DNA of 64,000 nucleotides from Stenotrophomonas aracearum (GCF_031834615.1 NZ_CP115543.1:2615001-2679000); one strand, 5' to 3'; shown: positions 1-9,550, counted from the first letter of the stretch. The notes: a model not told the origin generated them from the sequence alone. Made by a program: numbers and translations.

Positions 1-556
<556 letters not shown>

Positions 557-578
557 TTCCCACCACGGAGGCACGCCC

Positions 579-884
579 ATGACCCTGTTCCTCGCGCTGT
601 GTTTCGTCGGCGTGGCGATCGCCGGGTTCAGTGCCTTCGTGATTTTCTGGCCGCTGACCCTGGTCCACATCCGCGACCGCCACCCTGCCCTGGCCAACCG
701 CTTCGGCAGTGGTGCCTTCCTGCGCCCGGACGCGCTGCGCTGGCTGCTGGGCCGGGACTACCGCGGCACCCCCGACCGTTCGCTGTCGGGGCTGGCCACG
801 CCGGCCTGGCTGTCGCTGCTCACCCTGCTGGCCGGACTGGGCATGGCCGCCCTGCTCTGGCTGCTTTCGATGGTACTGACATGA
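579..884 (+). CDS. Small two-helix membrane protein, unknown function
   Basis: A protein of 101 residues that I do not recognise. The start at 579 is supported by GGAG at 567-570 with normal spacing. Upstream in-frame starts would run back over the end of asnS. Residues 1-25 form a hydrophobic helix (MTLFLALCFVGVAIAGF...), and residues 78-100 form a second one. Between them is a polar, arginine-rich stretch of about 50 residues that probably lies in the cytoplasm. The stop codon overlaps the start of the next small gene (the ATG at 881 lies inside ACATGA), so the two are probably translationally coupled. No catalytic motif is visible. Confidence 0.75.
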   Translation: MTLFLALCFVGVAIAGFSAFVIFWPLTLVHIRDRHPALANRFGSGAFLRPDALRWLLGRDYRGTPDRSLSGLATPAWLSLLTLLAGLGMAALLWLLSMVLT

Positions 885-1195
885 ACGATATCTCCGCCGT
901 ACGCGACTCCTGGTGGCTGGCAAGCCTGGGCAACACCCTCATCTGGGCACGCCTGCGCGTGCGCGCCGCCGGCACCGCCGAAGTGCTCGACAGCGACGGC
1001 AACACGCTGAGCTACGACAGCGAAGACACCGCCCGTTCGCAGCTGTTCGACGCCGAGTTCGTCGAATTCGACGGGCTGGACGAAGAAGACGCGCTGGTGC
1101 GCGGCTTCACCCTGCATGAAGTGCAGCCGCCGCACGCCGACGACGATGACGGCCTGAAGGGCCAGATGGTGCGGAACCTGGGCGCGCGCGCCTGA
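881..1195 (+). CDS. Small acidic protein, unknown function
   Basis: A soluble, acidic protein of 104 residues with no signal peptide or membrane segment. It overlaps the upstream membrane-protein gene by four bases and ends 7 bases before the PaiB-like gene, so it sits inside a tight + strand run. An N-terminal tryptophan-rich segment (DSWWLASLGNTLIWARL) is followed by a region dense in Asp and Glu and ending in ADDDDGL. The protein looks like a lineage-specific conserved hypothetical. I can assign no fold or function to it. Confidence 0.7.
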   Translation: MNDISAVRDSWWLASLGNTLIWARLRVRAAGTAEVLDSDGNTLSYDSEDTARSQLFDAEFVEFDGLDEEDALVRGFTLHEVQPPHADDDDGLKGQMVRNLGARA

Positions 1196-1202
1196 TCCCC
1201 CG

Positions 1203-1841
1203 ATGTTCATCCCGTCCGACTTCGTTGCGACCGACCTGACCTGGCTGGACCGGCTGCTGGCGCGCGATGCGTTCGTCACCCTGGTGACCACCGGCAGCGA
1301 TGGCCTGCCGCAGGTCACCCTGCTGCCGGTGGTGTACCGCCGCGACGGCGAGGACATCCTGATCGAAGGCCACTGGGCCCGCCCCAACCCGCAGGCCGGC
1401 CATGCCGGGCCGGCGCTGATGCTGGTGCACGGCCCGCACGCCTACCTTTCGCCGGGCTGGTACCCGGACAAGGACAGCGCCGGCCGCGTGCCGACCTGGA
1501 ACTACGCCGCCGCCGAACTGCGCGGCGCGCTGGAGCCGGTCACCGACCCGGCCGAACTGATGGACATGCTGGACGCGCTCAGCGCGGTCAATGAGGCCAG
1601 CGTCGGCAACGACTGGCGGCTGGACCGCGACGACCTGCGCCAGACCCGCATGCTGAAGGGCATCGTCGGCTTCCGCTTCCGCCCCAGCCAGGTGCAGATC
1701 AAGCTCAAGCTGAGCCAGAACCATCCCGAGGCCAACCAGCTGTCGGTGATCGATGCCCTGGAGGGCTCGGGCTCCCCCGCTTCCCAGGACCTGGCGCAGT
1801 GGATGCGCCAGGTACGCGAGCAGCCCGCCACCGGCGGCTGA
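1203..1841 (+). CDS. PaiB-family FMN-binding protein
   Basis: A protein of 212 residues of the PaiB family (FMN-binding, flavin-reductase-like split barrel). The archetype in Bacillus subtilis is a negative regulator of sporulation and protease genes. In proteobacteria the function is mostly undefined. Supporting motifs are GHWARPNPQ near residue 60, where the family has HxAxxNPQ. AYLSPGWY near residue 80 and the C-terminal KLKLSQNHPEAN, the family's KLSQN signature, also fit. The gene follows two small unknown genes and precedes carbonic anhydrase. It carries no helix-turn-helix, so regulation by direct DNA binding is not evident here. A role as an FMN-dependent pyridoxamine-oxidase-like protein is equally possible. 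Confidence 0.88.
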   Translation: MFIPSDFVATDLTWLDRLLARDAFVTLVTTGSDGLPQVTLLPVVYRRDGEDILIEGHWARPNPQAGHAGPALMLVHGPHAYLSPGWYPDKDSAGRVPTWNYAAAELRGALEPVTDPAELMDMLDALSAVNEASVGNDWRLDRDDLRQTRMLKGIVGFRFRPSQVQIKLKLSQNHPEANQLSVIDALEGSGSPASQDLAQWMRQVREQPATGG

Positions 1842-1871
1842 CCCACCCCACCTCACGGGATAACGTAAACG

Positions 1872-2534
1872 ATGAAAGACATCCACAAGCTGCTGCAGAA
1901 CAACCGCGACTGGGCCGACCGGATCGAGAAGGAAGACCCCGAGTTCTTCCACCAGCTGGCCAAGCAGCAGCACCCGGAGTACCTGTGGATCGGCTGCTCC
2001 GATTCGCGCGTGCCGGCCAACCAGATCATCGGCATGGCCCCGGGCGAAGTGTTCGTGCACCGCAATATCGCCAACGTGGTCGTGCACACCGACCTGAACT
2101 GCCTGAGCGTGATCCAGTACGCGGTGGACCAGCTGAAGATCAAGCACATCCTGATCGTCGGCCACTACGGCTGCGGCGGCGTGCATGCCAGCCTGAACAA
2201 TACCCGCGTAGGCCTGGCCGACAACTGGCTGCGCCATGTCAGCGACGTGGCACAGAAGCATTCGGCGATCCTGGATGCGATCGAGGATCCCGACCTGAAG
2301 CACGCCCGCCTGTGCGAGCTCAACGTGATCGAACAGGTGGTCAACGCCTGCCGCTCGACCATCGTGCAGGACGCCTGGGCGCGCGGACAGAAGCTGATGG
2401 TGCATGGCTGGGTCTACAGCCTGAAGGACGGCCGGGTGCGCGAGATGGGCATCGACGTCGGTGCGCCCGAAGACCTGGCCCCGGCCTACGAAACAGCGCT
2501 TGCGCACGTGCCGCGCCGCGGCAAGCGCGACTGA
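1872..2534 (+). CDS. can: Beta-carbonic anhydrase
   Basis: A protein of 220 residues that interconverts CO2 and bicarbonate in the cytoplasm, supplying bicarbonate to carboxylases. It has all beta-class signatures: the zinc ligands are Cys42 (in CSDSR), His98 and Cys101 (in GHYGCGG). The Asp44-Arg46 dyad is present. The length is that of the Escherichia coli Can subfamily. The gene sits 30 bases after the PaiB-like gene with no obvious terminator between them, and 21 bases before the 3-hydroxyanthranilate dioxygenase gene. It may therefore be read through into the kynurenine genes. Confidence 0.95.
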   Translation: MKDIHKLLQNNRDWADRIEKEDPEFFHQLAKQQHPEYLWIGCSDSRVPANQIIGMAPGEVFVHRNIANVVVHTDLNCLSVIQYAVDQLKIKHILIVGHYGCGGVHASLNNTRVGLADNWLRHVSDVAQKHSAILDAIEDPDLKHARLCELNVIEQVVNACRSTIVQDAWARGQKLMVHGWVYSLKDGRVREMGIDVGAPEDLAPAYETALAHVPRRGKRD

Positions 2535-2555
2535 CCTTTCCCTACGGAACCGACC

Positions 2556-3068
2556 ATGCTGCCCTCGCCGATCAACCTGCTTGGCTGGATCGAAGAAAAC
2601 CGCCACCTGCTCAAGCCGCCGGTGGGCAACAAGATGATCGAGAACGGCGACTTCATCATCATGGTGGTCGGCGGCCCGAACAGCCGCACCGACTTCCATT
2701 ACGACGAAGGCCCGGAGTGGTTCTACCAGCTCGAAGGCGAGATGCTGCTGAAGGTGCAGGAAGACGGCGCGGTGCGCGACATTCCGATCCGCGCCGGCGA
2801 GATCTTCCTGCTGCCGGGCAAGGTGCCGCACTCGCCGCGCCGCCCGCCCGGCGGGGTCGGCCTGGTGGTCGAACGCAGGCGCCTGGCGCATGAGAAAGAT
2901 GGCGTGATGTGGTTCTGCGAGCGCTGCAACCACAAGCTGTACGAAGAGTATTTCACCCTGCAGAACATCGAAACCGACCTGCCCAAGCTGTTCGCCCGCT
3001 ACCAGGCCGACATCCGCATGCGCACCTGCGACAACTGCGGGCATGTCGACCCGCTGCCGGGTGGCTGA
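2556..3068 (+). CDS. nbaC: 3-hydroxyanthranilate 3,4-dioxygenase
   Basis: A protein of 170 residues. It opens the ring of 3-hydroxyanthranilate to 2-amino-3-carboxymuconate semialdehyde, which cyclises spontaneously to quinolinate, the precursor of NAD. It is a cupin: His48, Glu54 and His92 match the catalytic Fe(II) ligands. The bacterial enzyme also carries a rubredoxin-like second iron site, seen here as Cys121-x2-Cys124 and Cys158-x2-Cys161. It is the first of three adjacent kynurenine-pathway genes, followed by kynU and kmo. The gene order is the reverse of the pathway order. Tryptophan 2,3-dioxygenase and kynurenine formamidase are not in the window. Confidence 0.95.
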   Translation: MLPSPINLLGWIEENRHLLKPPVGNKMIENGDFIIMVVGGPNSRTDFHYDEGPEWFYQLEGEMLLKVQEDGAVRDIPIRAGEIFLLPGKVPHSPRRPPGGVGLVVERRRLAHEKDGVMWFCERCNHKLYEEYFTLQNIETDLPKLFARYQADIRMRTCDNCGHVDPLPGG

Positions 3069-3144
3069 CCCCGCGTTATAGGATTCGTGCCATATACAGC
3101 TCGCATGGATAGACTGCGGTTTCACTGCCAACCCTGATCGACCC

Positions 3145-4422
3145 ATGTCCGAGCTCCTCAGCCGCACCCATGCCACCGCCCTGGACGCCGCCGACCCGCT
3201 GCGCGCCCTGCGCGCCGAGTTCGTGTTTCCCCAGCACAACCACCGCGACCAGACCTATTTCGTGGGCAACTCGCTGGGCCTGCAGCCGCGTGCGGCCAAG
3301 GCCGCGGTGCAGGAGGTGATGGACAAGTGGGGGGCGCTGGCGGTGGAGGGCCACTTCACGGGCGACACCCAGTGGCTGGGCTACCACCGGCTGGTCAATG
3401 CGCAGCTGGCCCGGATGGTCGGCGCGCTGCCCAGCGAGGTGGTGGCGATGAATACGCTGAGCGTGAACCTGCACCTGATGATGGTCAGCTTCTATCGACC
3501 CACCGCCGAGCGTCCGGTGATCCTGATGGAGGCCGGCGCCTTCCCGACCGACCGCCATGCGGTGGAGTCGCAGATCCGCTTCCACGGCTTCGACCCGACC
3601 ACCGACCTGGTCGAGGTCCAGCCCGATGAACCCAACGGCACGATCTCGCTGGCCGCGATCGAGCGCGCCATCGCCGAACACGGCCCGCGCCTGGCGCTGG
3701 TGCTGTGGCCCGGGGTGCAGTACCGCAGCGGCCAGGTGTTCGACCTCGATGCGATCACCCGCATGGCGCGCCTGCAGGGCGCCCGGGTCGGCTTCGACCT
3801 GGCCCATTCGGTCGGCAACGTGCCGCTGCAGCTGCACGACATCGCGCCGGACTTCGCGGTCTGGTGCCACTACAAGTACCTCAACAGCGGCCCGGGTGCC
3901 GTGGCCGGCTGCTTCGTGCACGAGCGCCACCACCGCGACGCCAGCCTGCCCCGGTTCGCCGGCTGGTGGGGCCATGAAGAAGCGACCCGCTTCAAGATGG
4001 CCCCGCAGTTCGTCCCGGCCGTGGGCGCGGAAGGCTGGCAGCTGAGCAATCCGCCGGTACTCGGGCTGGCGCCGCTGCGCGCCGCGCTGGACGTGGTCGA
4101 CAAGGCCGGCGGCATCGAGGCGATGCGCGCCAAGTCGCTGCAGCTTACCGGCCTGCTCGACGCGCTGGTGCGTGCCCGCCTGGCGGGGGTGCTGGAAGTG
4201 CTGACCCCGGCCGAACCCGAGCGCCGTGGCTGCCAGCTGTCGCTGCGCGTGGTCGGTGGCCGCGAGCGCGGCCGCAACCTGTTCGAATACCTGCAGACCG
4301 TGGGCGTGCTGGGCGACTGGCGTGAGCCGGACGTGATCCGGATTTCGCCTACCCCGCTGTACAACCGTTACCTCGACCTGCATCACTTCGTCGAAGAAGT
4401 GGAATCCTGGGCGGGCCTGTAA
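3145..4422 (+). CDS. kynU: Kynureninase
   Basis: A PLP-dependent hydrolase of 425 residues that cleaves 3-hydroxykynurenine to 3-hydroxyanthranilate and alanine (and kynurenine to anthranilate). The PLP-binding lysine is Lys244 in the motif HYKYLNSGPG. The aspartate that contacts the PLP ring lies in GFDLAHSVGN just before it. The length matches the family. The ATG at 3145 is preceded by no clear Shine-Dalgarno. A 76-base gap separates the gene from the dioxygenase upstream, and 16 bases separate its stop from the kmo start. Together the three genes turn kynurenine into the quinolinate precursor. Confidence 0.96.
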   Translation: MSELLSRTHATALDAADPLRALRAEFVFPQHNHRDQTYFVGNSLGLQPRAAKAAVQEVMDKWGALAVEGHFTGDTQWLGYHRLVNAQLARMVGALPSEVVAMNTLSVNLHLMMVSFYRPTAERPVILMEAGAFPTDRHAVESQIRFHGFDPTTDLVEVQPDEPNGTISLAAIERAIAEHGPRLALVLWPGVQYRSGQVFDLDAITRMARLQGARVGFDLAHSVGNVPLQLHDIAPDFAVWCHYKYLNSGPGAVAGCFVHERHHRDASLPRFAGWWGHEEATRFKMAPQFVPAVGAEGWQLSNPPVLGLAPLRAALDVVDKAGGIEAMRAKSLQLTGLLDALVRARLAGVLEVLTPAEPERRGCQLSLRVVGGRERGRNLFEYLQTVGVLGDWREPDVIRISPTPLYNRYLDLHHFVEEVESWAGL

Positions 4423-4438
4423 GCCTGCCCTCCCCTGC

Positions 4439-5818
4439 GTGGACCCTGACTTGATCGCATCTGCACACCGCTCCCTGAGCATCATCGGCGCCGGCCTGGC
4501 CGGCTCCCTGCTGGCCATCCTGCTGTCCCGCCAGGGCTGGCGGATCACCCTGTACGAACGCCGCGGCGACCCGCGGATCAGCGACTACGAGAGCGGCCGC
4601 TCGATCAACCTGGCCCTGGCCGAACGCGGGCGCAACGCACTGCGCCGGGCGGGGGTGGAAGACGCGGTCATGGCCAAGGCGGTGATGATGCGTGGGCGCA
4701 TGGTGCATCCGCGCCAGGGCGAGCCGCAGCTGCAGCGTTATGGCCGCGACGACAGCGAAGTGATCTGGTCGATCCACCGCAAGGACCTCAACACCACGCT
4801 GCTGCAGCTGGCCGAAGACGCCGGCGCGCAGGTGCACTTCCACCGCCGCCTGCACACGGTGGATTTCGATGCCGGCTACGCGCGGTTCATCGACGACCGC
4901 AACGACCACCCGCACGACATCCGCTTCGACACCCTGATCGGCGCCGACGGTGCCGGTTCGGCGCTGCGTGCGGCGATGAACCGCAAGCACCCGCTGGACG
5001 AGCGCATCGAGTTCCTCGACCACTCCTACAAGGAGCTGGAGATCCCACCCAGCGACGACGGTGGGTTCCGCATCGAGGCCAACGCGCTGCACATCTGGCC
5101 GCGCGGCAACTACATGTGCATCGCGCTGCCGAATGACGAAGGCACGTTCACCGTCACATTGTTCCTGCCCAACGAGGGCAACCCCAGCTTCGCCACCACC
5201 AACAGTGGCGCCGAAGCCGAGGCGTTGTTCGCGCGCGACTTCCCGGATGCGCTGGCCTTGATTCCGAACCTGCGCCGCGACTGGGAAGAACACCCGCCCG
5301 GCCTGCTTGGCACCCTGCACCTGCGCCAGTGGCACCTGCACGGCCGCGCGGTGCTGCTGGGCGATGCGGCGCACGCGATGGTGCCGTTCCACGGCCAGGG
5401 CATGAACTGCGCGTTCGAGGACTGCGTGGCGCTGGCCCGCCACCTGCAGGAAGAAGACTCGCTGGCCGCTGCGTTCGCTGCGTTCGAGGCCGAGCGCAAG
5501 CCGAACGCCGAAGCGATCCAGCAGATGGCGCTGGAAAACTACCTGGAAATGCGCGACCGCGTGGCTGACCCGGCGTTCCTGCTGCAGCGCGAGCTGGAGC
5601 AGGCGCTGCAGGCGCGTTGGCCGACCCGCTTCGTGCCGCACTACACCATGGTGACCTTCCTGCACACACCGTACGCGGTGGCGCTGGAGCGCACCGAACT
5701 GCAGCGGAAGATCCTGCAGGACGCCACCGCCGGTCACGAAACGCTGGAGCACATCGACTGGGCCGCGCTGGAGCGCGTGGTGCACGCGCAACTACCGGTG
5801 CTGGAGGGCGCGCACTGA
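4439..5818 (+). CDS. kmo: Kynurenine 3-monooxygenase
   Basis: A protein of 459 residues. It is an FAD- and NADPH-dependent hydroxylase of kynurenine, in the class A flavoprotein monooxygenase family. The N-terminal dinucleotide fold reads SIIGAGLAGSLLAI. The second FAD motif, VLLGDAAHAMVPFHGQGMN, is near residue 305. No ATG precedes the FAD fold in frame. The start must be GTG at 4439 or TTG at 4451 (15 or 11 residues before the fold), and neither has a strong Shine-Dalgarno. I give the longer form. The C-terminal region is hydrophobic, as in kynurenine monooxygenases that associate with membranes. The stop overlaps the sbcB start as ATGA. Confidence 0.95.
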   Translation: MDPDLIASAHRSLSIIGAGLAGSLLAILLSRQGWRITLYERRGDPRISDYESGRSINLALAERGRNALRRAGVEDAVMAKAVMMRGRMVHPRQGEPQLQRYGRDDSEVIWSIHRKDLNTTLLQLAEDAGAQVHFHRRLHTVDFDAGYARFIDDRNDHPHDIRFDTLIGADGAGSALRAAMNRKHPLDERIEFLDHSYKELEIPPSDDGGFRIEANALHIWPRGNYMCIALPNDEGTFTVTLFLPNEGNPSFATTNSGAEAEALFARDFPDALALIPNLRRDWEEHPPGLLGTLHLRQWHLHGRAVLLGDAAHAMVPFHGQGMNCAFEDCVALARHLQEEDSLAAAFAAFEAERKPNAEAIQQMALENYLEMRDRVADPAFLLQRELEQALQARWPTRFVPHYTMVTFLHTPYAVALERTELQRKILQDATAGHETLEHIDWAALERVVHAQLPVLEGAH

Positions 5819-7257
5819 TGGCCGACAGCTTCCTGTTCTACGACCTGGAAACCTTCGGCCAGGACCCGCGTCGCACCCGCATCGCGCAGTTCGCGGCGAT
5901 CCGCACCGACGCCGACCTGAACCCGATCGACGAACCGGTCAGCTTCTACGTGAAGCCGGCCGACGACCTGCTGCCGTCGCCGGTGGCGACGCTGATCACC
6001 GGCATCACCCCGCAGCATGCGATGGCCGAAGGGGTCAGCGAGGCCGAAGCGTTCGCGCGCATCAACGATCTGATGGCGCGGCCGGGCACCTGCACGCTGG
6101 GCTACAACACGCTGCGCTTCGATGACGAATTCGTCCGCCACGGGCTGTTCCGCAACTTCTTCGACCCGTACGAACGCGAGTGGCGCAACGGCAATTCGCG
6201 CTGGGACCTGCTGGACATGCTGCGCCTGGTGCATGCGTTGCGCCCGGACGGCATTGCCTGGCCGCAGCGCGAAGACGGCGCCACCTCGTTCAAGCTCGAA
6301 CACCTGGCATTGGCCAACGACGTGCGCGTCGGCGATGCGCATGAGGCGCTGTCGGACGTGCACGCCACCATCGGCATGGCGCGCCTGTTCAAGCAGGCCC
6401 AGCCGCGGCTGTGGGACTACGCGCTGAAGCTGCGCGACAAGCGCTTCGTCGGCAGCCTGCTCGAGGTGGACGCCCTGCAGCCCGTGCTGCACATCTCGAT
6501 GCGCTACCCGGCCCAGCGCATGTGCGCCGCCCCGGTGCTGCCGATCGCGCGGCATCCCTACATCAACAACCGGGTGATCGCGCTGGACCTGGAAGGCGAC
6601 CTCGACGGGCTGCTGGCGCTGCCGGCCGAGACCCTGGCCGCGCGCCTGTACACCCGCGCGGCCGACCTCGCCGAAGGCGAACAGCGCGTGCCGCTGAAGG
6701 AAGTGCACCTCAACAAGGTGCCGGCGCTGGTCGCCTGGAACCACCTGCGCCCGGCCGATCACGCCCGGTTGGGGATCGATGTGGCGCTCGTGGAAGCCAA
6801 TGTCGCGCGCGTGCGCGCGGCCGGCCCGGCGCTGGTCGAGAAGGTACGCCAGGTGTATGCCGGCGAGCGCACCGCCACGGTCAGCGACGTGGATGCCTCG
6901 CTGTACGACGGCTTCCTGGCCGACGGCGACAAGGCCCTGATGACCCGCCTGCGCACCAGCCCACCGGCCGAGCTGGGCGGGTTCGCCGAGCGGCTGAAAG
7001 ACCCGCGCATGCCGGAACTGCTGTTCCGCTACCGCGCGCGCAACCATCCGCAGACCCTGGATGCGGCCGAACGCGATCGCTGGAACGACTACCGCCGGCA
7101 GCGCCTGTCTGGCGATGCGGCGCTGGGCGAGCAGAGCCTGGCGGAGTTCCGCGCGCAGCTGGACACCTTGGCCGCCGAGCACGCCGACGCGCCCGACAAA
7201 CTGGCCCTGTTGCAGCACCTGCGCGACTGGGGCAACGACCTGGAGCAGAGCCTGTGA
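5818..7257 (+). CDS. sbcB: Exodeoxyribonuclease I
   Basis: A protein of 479 residues, a processive 3'-5' single-stranded DNA exonuclease of the DnaQ-like (DEDD) superfamily, used in recombination and mismatch repair. The first catalytic motif is FYDLETFG (Asp9, Glu11). The third carries Asp in ALSDVHAT near residue 181. Downstream are the SH3-like and helical domains typical of ExoI, including an HPYINNRVI segment. The start ATG overlaps the kmo stop by one base (ATGA), which fixes it. Translation is therefore coupled to the kynurenine genes although the functions are unrelated. The stop overlaps the GTG of the next gene. Confidence 0.96.
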   Translation: MADSFLFYDLETFGQDPRRTRIAQFAAIRTDADLNPIDEPVSFYVKPADDLLPSPVATLITGITPQHAMAEGVSEAEAFARINDLMARPGTCTLGYNTLRFDDEFVRHGLFRNFFDPYEREWRNGNSRWDLLDMLRLVHALRPDGIAWPQREDGATSFKLEHLALANDVRVGDAHEALSDVHATIGMARLFKQAQPRLWDYALKLRDKRFVGSLLEVDALQPVLHISMRYPAQRMCAAPVLPIARHPYINNRVIALDLEGDLDGLLALPAETLAARLYTRAADLAEGEQRVPLKEVHLNKVPALVAWNHLRPADHARLGIDVALVEANVARVRAAGPALVEKVRQVYAGERTATVSDVDASLYDGFLADGDKALMTRLRTSPPAELGGFAERLKDPRMPELLFRYRARNHPQTLDAAERDRWNDYRRQRLSGDAALGEQSLAEFRAQLDTLAAEHADAPDKLALLQHLRDWGNDLEQSL

Positions 7258-7940
7258 GCACCTATTTCACCGCTGCCAGCTTCACCTTCCTGCGCGGCCT
7301 GGCACGCAACAACGACAAGACCTGGTTCAACGCGCACAAGGACAAGTACGAGGAGCATGTGCGGCAGCCGTTCCTGCGCCTGATCAGCGACCTGCAGCCG
7401 GACCTGGCGGTGGTCAGCGACCACTTCCGTTCCGACCCGCGCGGCGTGGGCGGCTCGCTGTTCCGGATCTACCGCGACGCGCGTTTTTCCAACGACAAGT
7501 CGCCGTACAAGACCTGGCAGGGTGCGCGGCTGTTCCATGAGCGGCGCAAGCAGGTGCCGGCGCCGTCGTTCTACATCCACCTGCAGCCGGGCGAAAGTTT
7601 CGTCGGCGCCGGGCTGTGGCACCCGGAGCCGGCCACCCAGCGCAAGGTCCGCCACTTCATCGTGGACAACCCGGGTGCCTGGAAGGCGGCGGCGCATGCG
7701 CCGGCGCTGCGCAGGAAGTTCGATTTCGAGGAAAGCGAAAAGCTGGTGCGGGCCCCGCGCGGGTTCGAACCGGACTTCGAGTTCATCGACGACCTCAAGC
7801 ACCGCAACTGGGTGTTCTGGCGCTCGCTGGACGACGCCACCATGACCGGGCCGAAGCTGCGCCAGACCTTGGCCAAGGACCTGGTCACGCTGGGGCCGTT
7901 CGTGGATTATCTTTGTGCAGCGTTGGATCTGGAGTTCTGA
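7254..7940 (+). CDS. DUF2461 family protein
   Basis: A protein of 228 residues matching the DUF2461 (TIGR02453) family, whose biochemical function is unknown to me. Family-typical segments are LRGLARNNDKTWFNAHKD at the N-terminus, RIYRDARFSNDKSPYKT near residue 75, and a FYIHLQPGESFVGAGLW strand. The start is GTG at 7254 and overlaps the sbcB stop (GTGA), so the two are translationally coupled. Coupling to an exonuclease is suggestive but no DNA-related motif is visible. A membrane-anchored DUF2939 gene follows three bases after its stop. Confidence 0.9.
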   Translation: MSTYFTAASFTFLRGLARNNDKTWFNAHKDKYEEHVRQPFLRLISDLQPDLAVVSDHFRSDPRGVGGSLFRIYRDARFSNDKSPYKTWQGARLFHERRKQVPAPSFYIHLQPGESFVGAGLWHPEPATQRKVRHFIVDNPGAWKAAAHAPALRRKFDFEESEKLVRAPRGFEPDFEFIDDLKHRNWVFWRSLDDATMTGPKLRQTLAKDLVTLGPFVDYLCAALDLEF

Positions 7941-7943
7941 CCC

Positions 7944-8477
7944 ATGAAGAAGCTGATCTGGATCCTGGTCGTTCTTGCGGCCCTGCTGGCCGGGTTCGTC
8001 GCGGCCGGTCCGTACCTGACCATTCGCGGGCTGTCGCAGGCCATCGAGCAGCGCGATACCTCGAAACTGGACCGTTACGTGGACTTCCCGATGTTGCGCG
8101 CGAACCTGCGTGCGCAGCTGGATGACTACGTGGTGCGCCAGGCCGGGCCGGACGTGCAGTCAAACCTCGTGGGCGCACTGCTGCTCACCGCTGGCCAGCG
8201 CCTGGGTGGCACCGCCGTGGATGCGATGGTGACCCCGACCGGGATCGGCGCGCTGCTGGAGGGCCATACCCTGTGGAAGCGGGCCAGCAACGACCTGGAA
8301 ACCAACGACGCCTATGCCGCGCCGAAGGCGGCCCGGCCGCTGGAAGGCGCTACGCACCGGTTCGAATCGCTGTCGCGGTTTACCGCGACCACCCAGACCG
8401 CGCAGGGCCCGGTGGTGTTCGTGCTGCAGCGGCAGGGGCTGAGCTGGAAGCTGGTGGACATCCGGTTGCCGCTCTGA
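7944..8477 (+). CDS. DUF2939 family membrane-anchored protein
   Basis: A protein of 177 residues with an N-terminal hydrophobic anchor (KKLIWILVVLAALLAGFVAAG). A soluble domain matching DUF2939 follows, with a conserved early segment YLTIRGLSQAIEQRD and a final FVLQRQGLSWKLVDIRLP. The protein is probably inner-membrane anchored with its domain in the periplasm. Its function is unknown. It is the last gene of the + strand run that began with asnS and is followed directly by a GTAG palindrome pair. That pair may act as its transcript end, because I see no classical terminator. Confidence 0.85.
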   Translation: MKKLIWILVVLAALLAGFVAAGPYLTIRGLSQAIEQRDTSKLDRYVDFPMLRANLRAQLDDYVVRQAGPDVQSNLVGALLLTAGQRLGGTAVDAMVTPTGIGALLEGHTLWKRASNDLETNDAYAAPKAARPLEGATHRFESLSRFTATTQTAQGPVVFVLQRQGLSWKLVDIRLPL

Positions 8478-8497
8478 TCGGGCATGGTGCGGAGCCC

Positions 8498-8568
8498 GTA
8501 GTGCCGGCCGCCGGCCGGCTCCTCGCATGATCCGGCATCGTGCAGAGCCCGCCAGCGGCGGGCACTAC
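8498..8568. repeat. Convergent pair of GTAG (SMAG-like) palindromes
   Basis: GTAG at 8498-8501 heads a stem TGCCGGCCGCCGGCCGGC. A second unit in the opposite orientation ends in CTAC at 8565-8568 with the stem GCCCGCCAGCGGCGGGC. The pair lies between convergent genes (the DUF2939 gene on + and the 5'-nucleotidase gene on -). The GTAG head plus palindrome matches the SMAG repeats described in Stenotrophomonas maltophilia. Such pairs can form long hairpins in mRNA. Confidence 0.85.
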
Positions 8569-8583
8569 GCGGTGACGCGCGCA

Positions 8584-9534
8584 TCAACGGGGCTCGTTGG
8601 CTACGCCGTGGGGTACGTGGCCCGCCGCCACGCTCAGATGCTGCCGGGCGCTGTCGATGTTGTGCTGCGAATCGTCGAAGAAGATGTCCGCGCCGAAGGC
8701 CTCCAGGAACGGGCCCTTGTGGCGACCGCCCAGGAACAGTGCCTCGTCCAGGCGCACGCCCCACTCGCGCAGGGTGCGGATTACCCGCTCATGCGCCGGC
8801 GCCGAACGCGCGGTCACCAGCGCGGTGCGGATCGGGGCGGCCTCGCCGGCCGGGAATTCCGCCTGCAGGGTATGCAGCGCCGACAGGAAATTCCGGAACG
8901 GCCCACCACTGAGCGGCTCGCGCGCGTTCTCGCGCTCATGCCGGCCAAACGCTTCCACGCCCTGCTCGCGCGAGATACGCTCGCTTTCATCACCAAAGAT
9001 CACCGCGTCGCCGTCAAAGGCAATGCGCAGCTGGCCCAGCGGCTGGCTCATGTCCAGCGGCTCGGCGGCGGCCAGCGTTTCATCGTACGGCTTGGGCAGG
9101 ATGGTCGCCGCCGCGATGCCATGCCGCAGCGCACGCCGCACCGACTCCGGATTGGCCGAGAGGAACAGGTCGGTGCCGAACGGCTTCACGTACGGCCAGG
9201 TCGGCTCGCCGGCGGTGAACGTGGCGCGGATGATGCCCAGGTCGTAATGCTGGATCGAGTTGAAGATGCGCAGGCCGGTGTCGGCCGAATTGCGCGACAG
9301 CAGGATGACCTCCACCCGCGGCGACTCCGGCGACTCGCCCTGGTTCAGCGCCAGCAGCTTGCGCACCACCGGGAAGGCCACGCCGGGGCGCAGGATGTCG
9401 TCTTCATGCGTGCGCTGGTACTCGGCGTAGGCGTCCACGCCTTCGGCCTCGAACAGCGCATGGCCTTCTTCAAGGTCGAACAGCGCACGCGAGGTCACGG
9501 CAACGGTCAGCAAGCGGGGGGTGTTGTCGCCCAT
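8584..9534 (-). CDS. Cytosolic 5'-nucleotidase (NT5C1-type)
   Basis: A protein of 316 residues of the 5'-nucleotidase family related to cytosolic IA/IB enzymes, which dephosphorylate nucleoside monophosphates. Features are VAVTSRALFDLEEGHALF at the N-terminus, where the nucleophile DxD region is replaced by the family's S/T-R-A-L-F-D pattern. RIAFDGDAVIFGDE is in the middle and DIFFDDSQHNIDSAR near the C-terminus, supplying the late Asp pair of HAD-like phosphatases. I chose ATG at 9534; an in-frame TTG at 9543 is the alternative. It follows nadK by 16 bases and forms an operon with it, both acting on nucleotide pools. Confidence 0.85.
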   Translation of the reverse strand: MGDNTPRLLTVAVTSRALFDLEEGHALFEAEGVDAYAEYQRTHEDDILRPGVAFPVVRKLLALNQGESPESPRVEVILLSRNSADTGLRIFNSIQHYDLGIIRATFTAGEPTWPYVKPFGTDLFLSANPESVRRALRHGIAAATILPKPYDETLAAAEPLDMSQPLGQLRIAFDGDAVIFGDESERISREQGVEAFGRHERENAREPLSGGPFRNFLSALHTLQAEFPAGEAAPIRTALVTARSAPAHERVIRTLREWGVRLDEALFLGGRHKGPFLEAFGADIFFDDSQHNIDSARQHLSVAAGHVPHGVANEPR

Positions 9535-9550
9535 GGCGGTCAAAGGTCCT

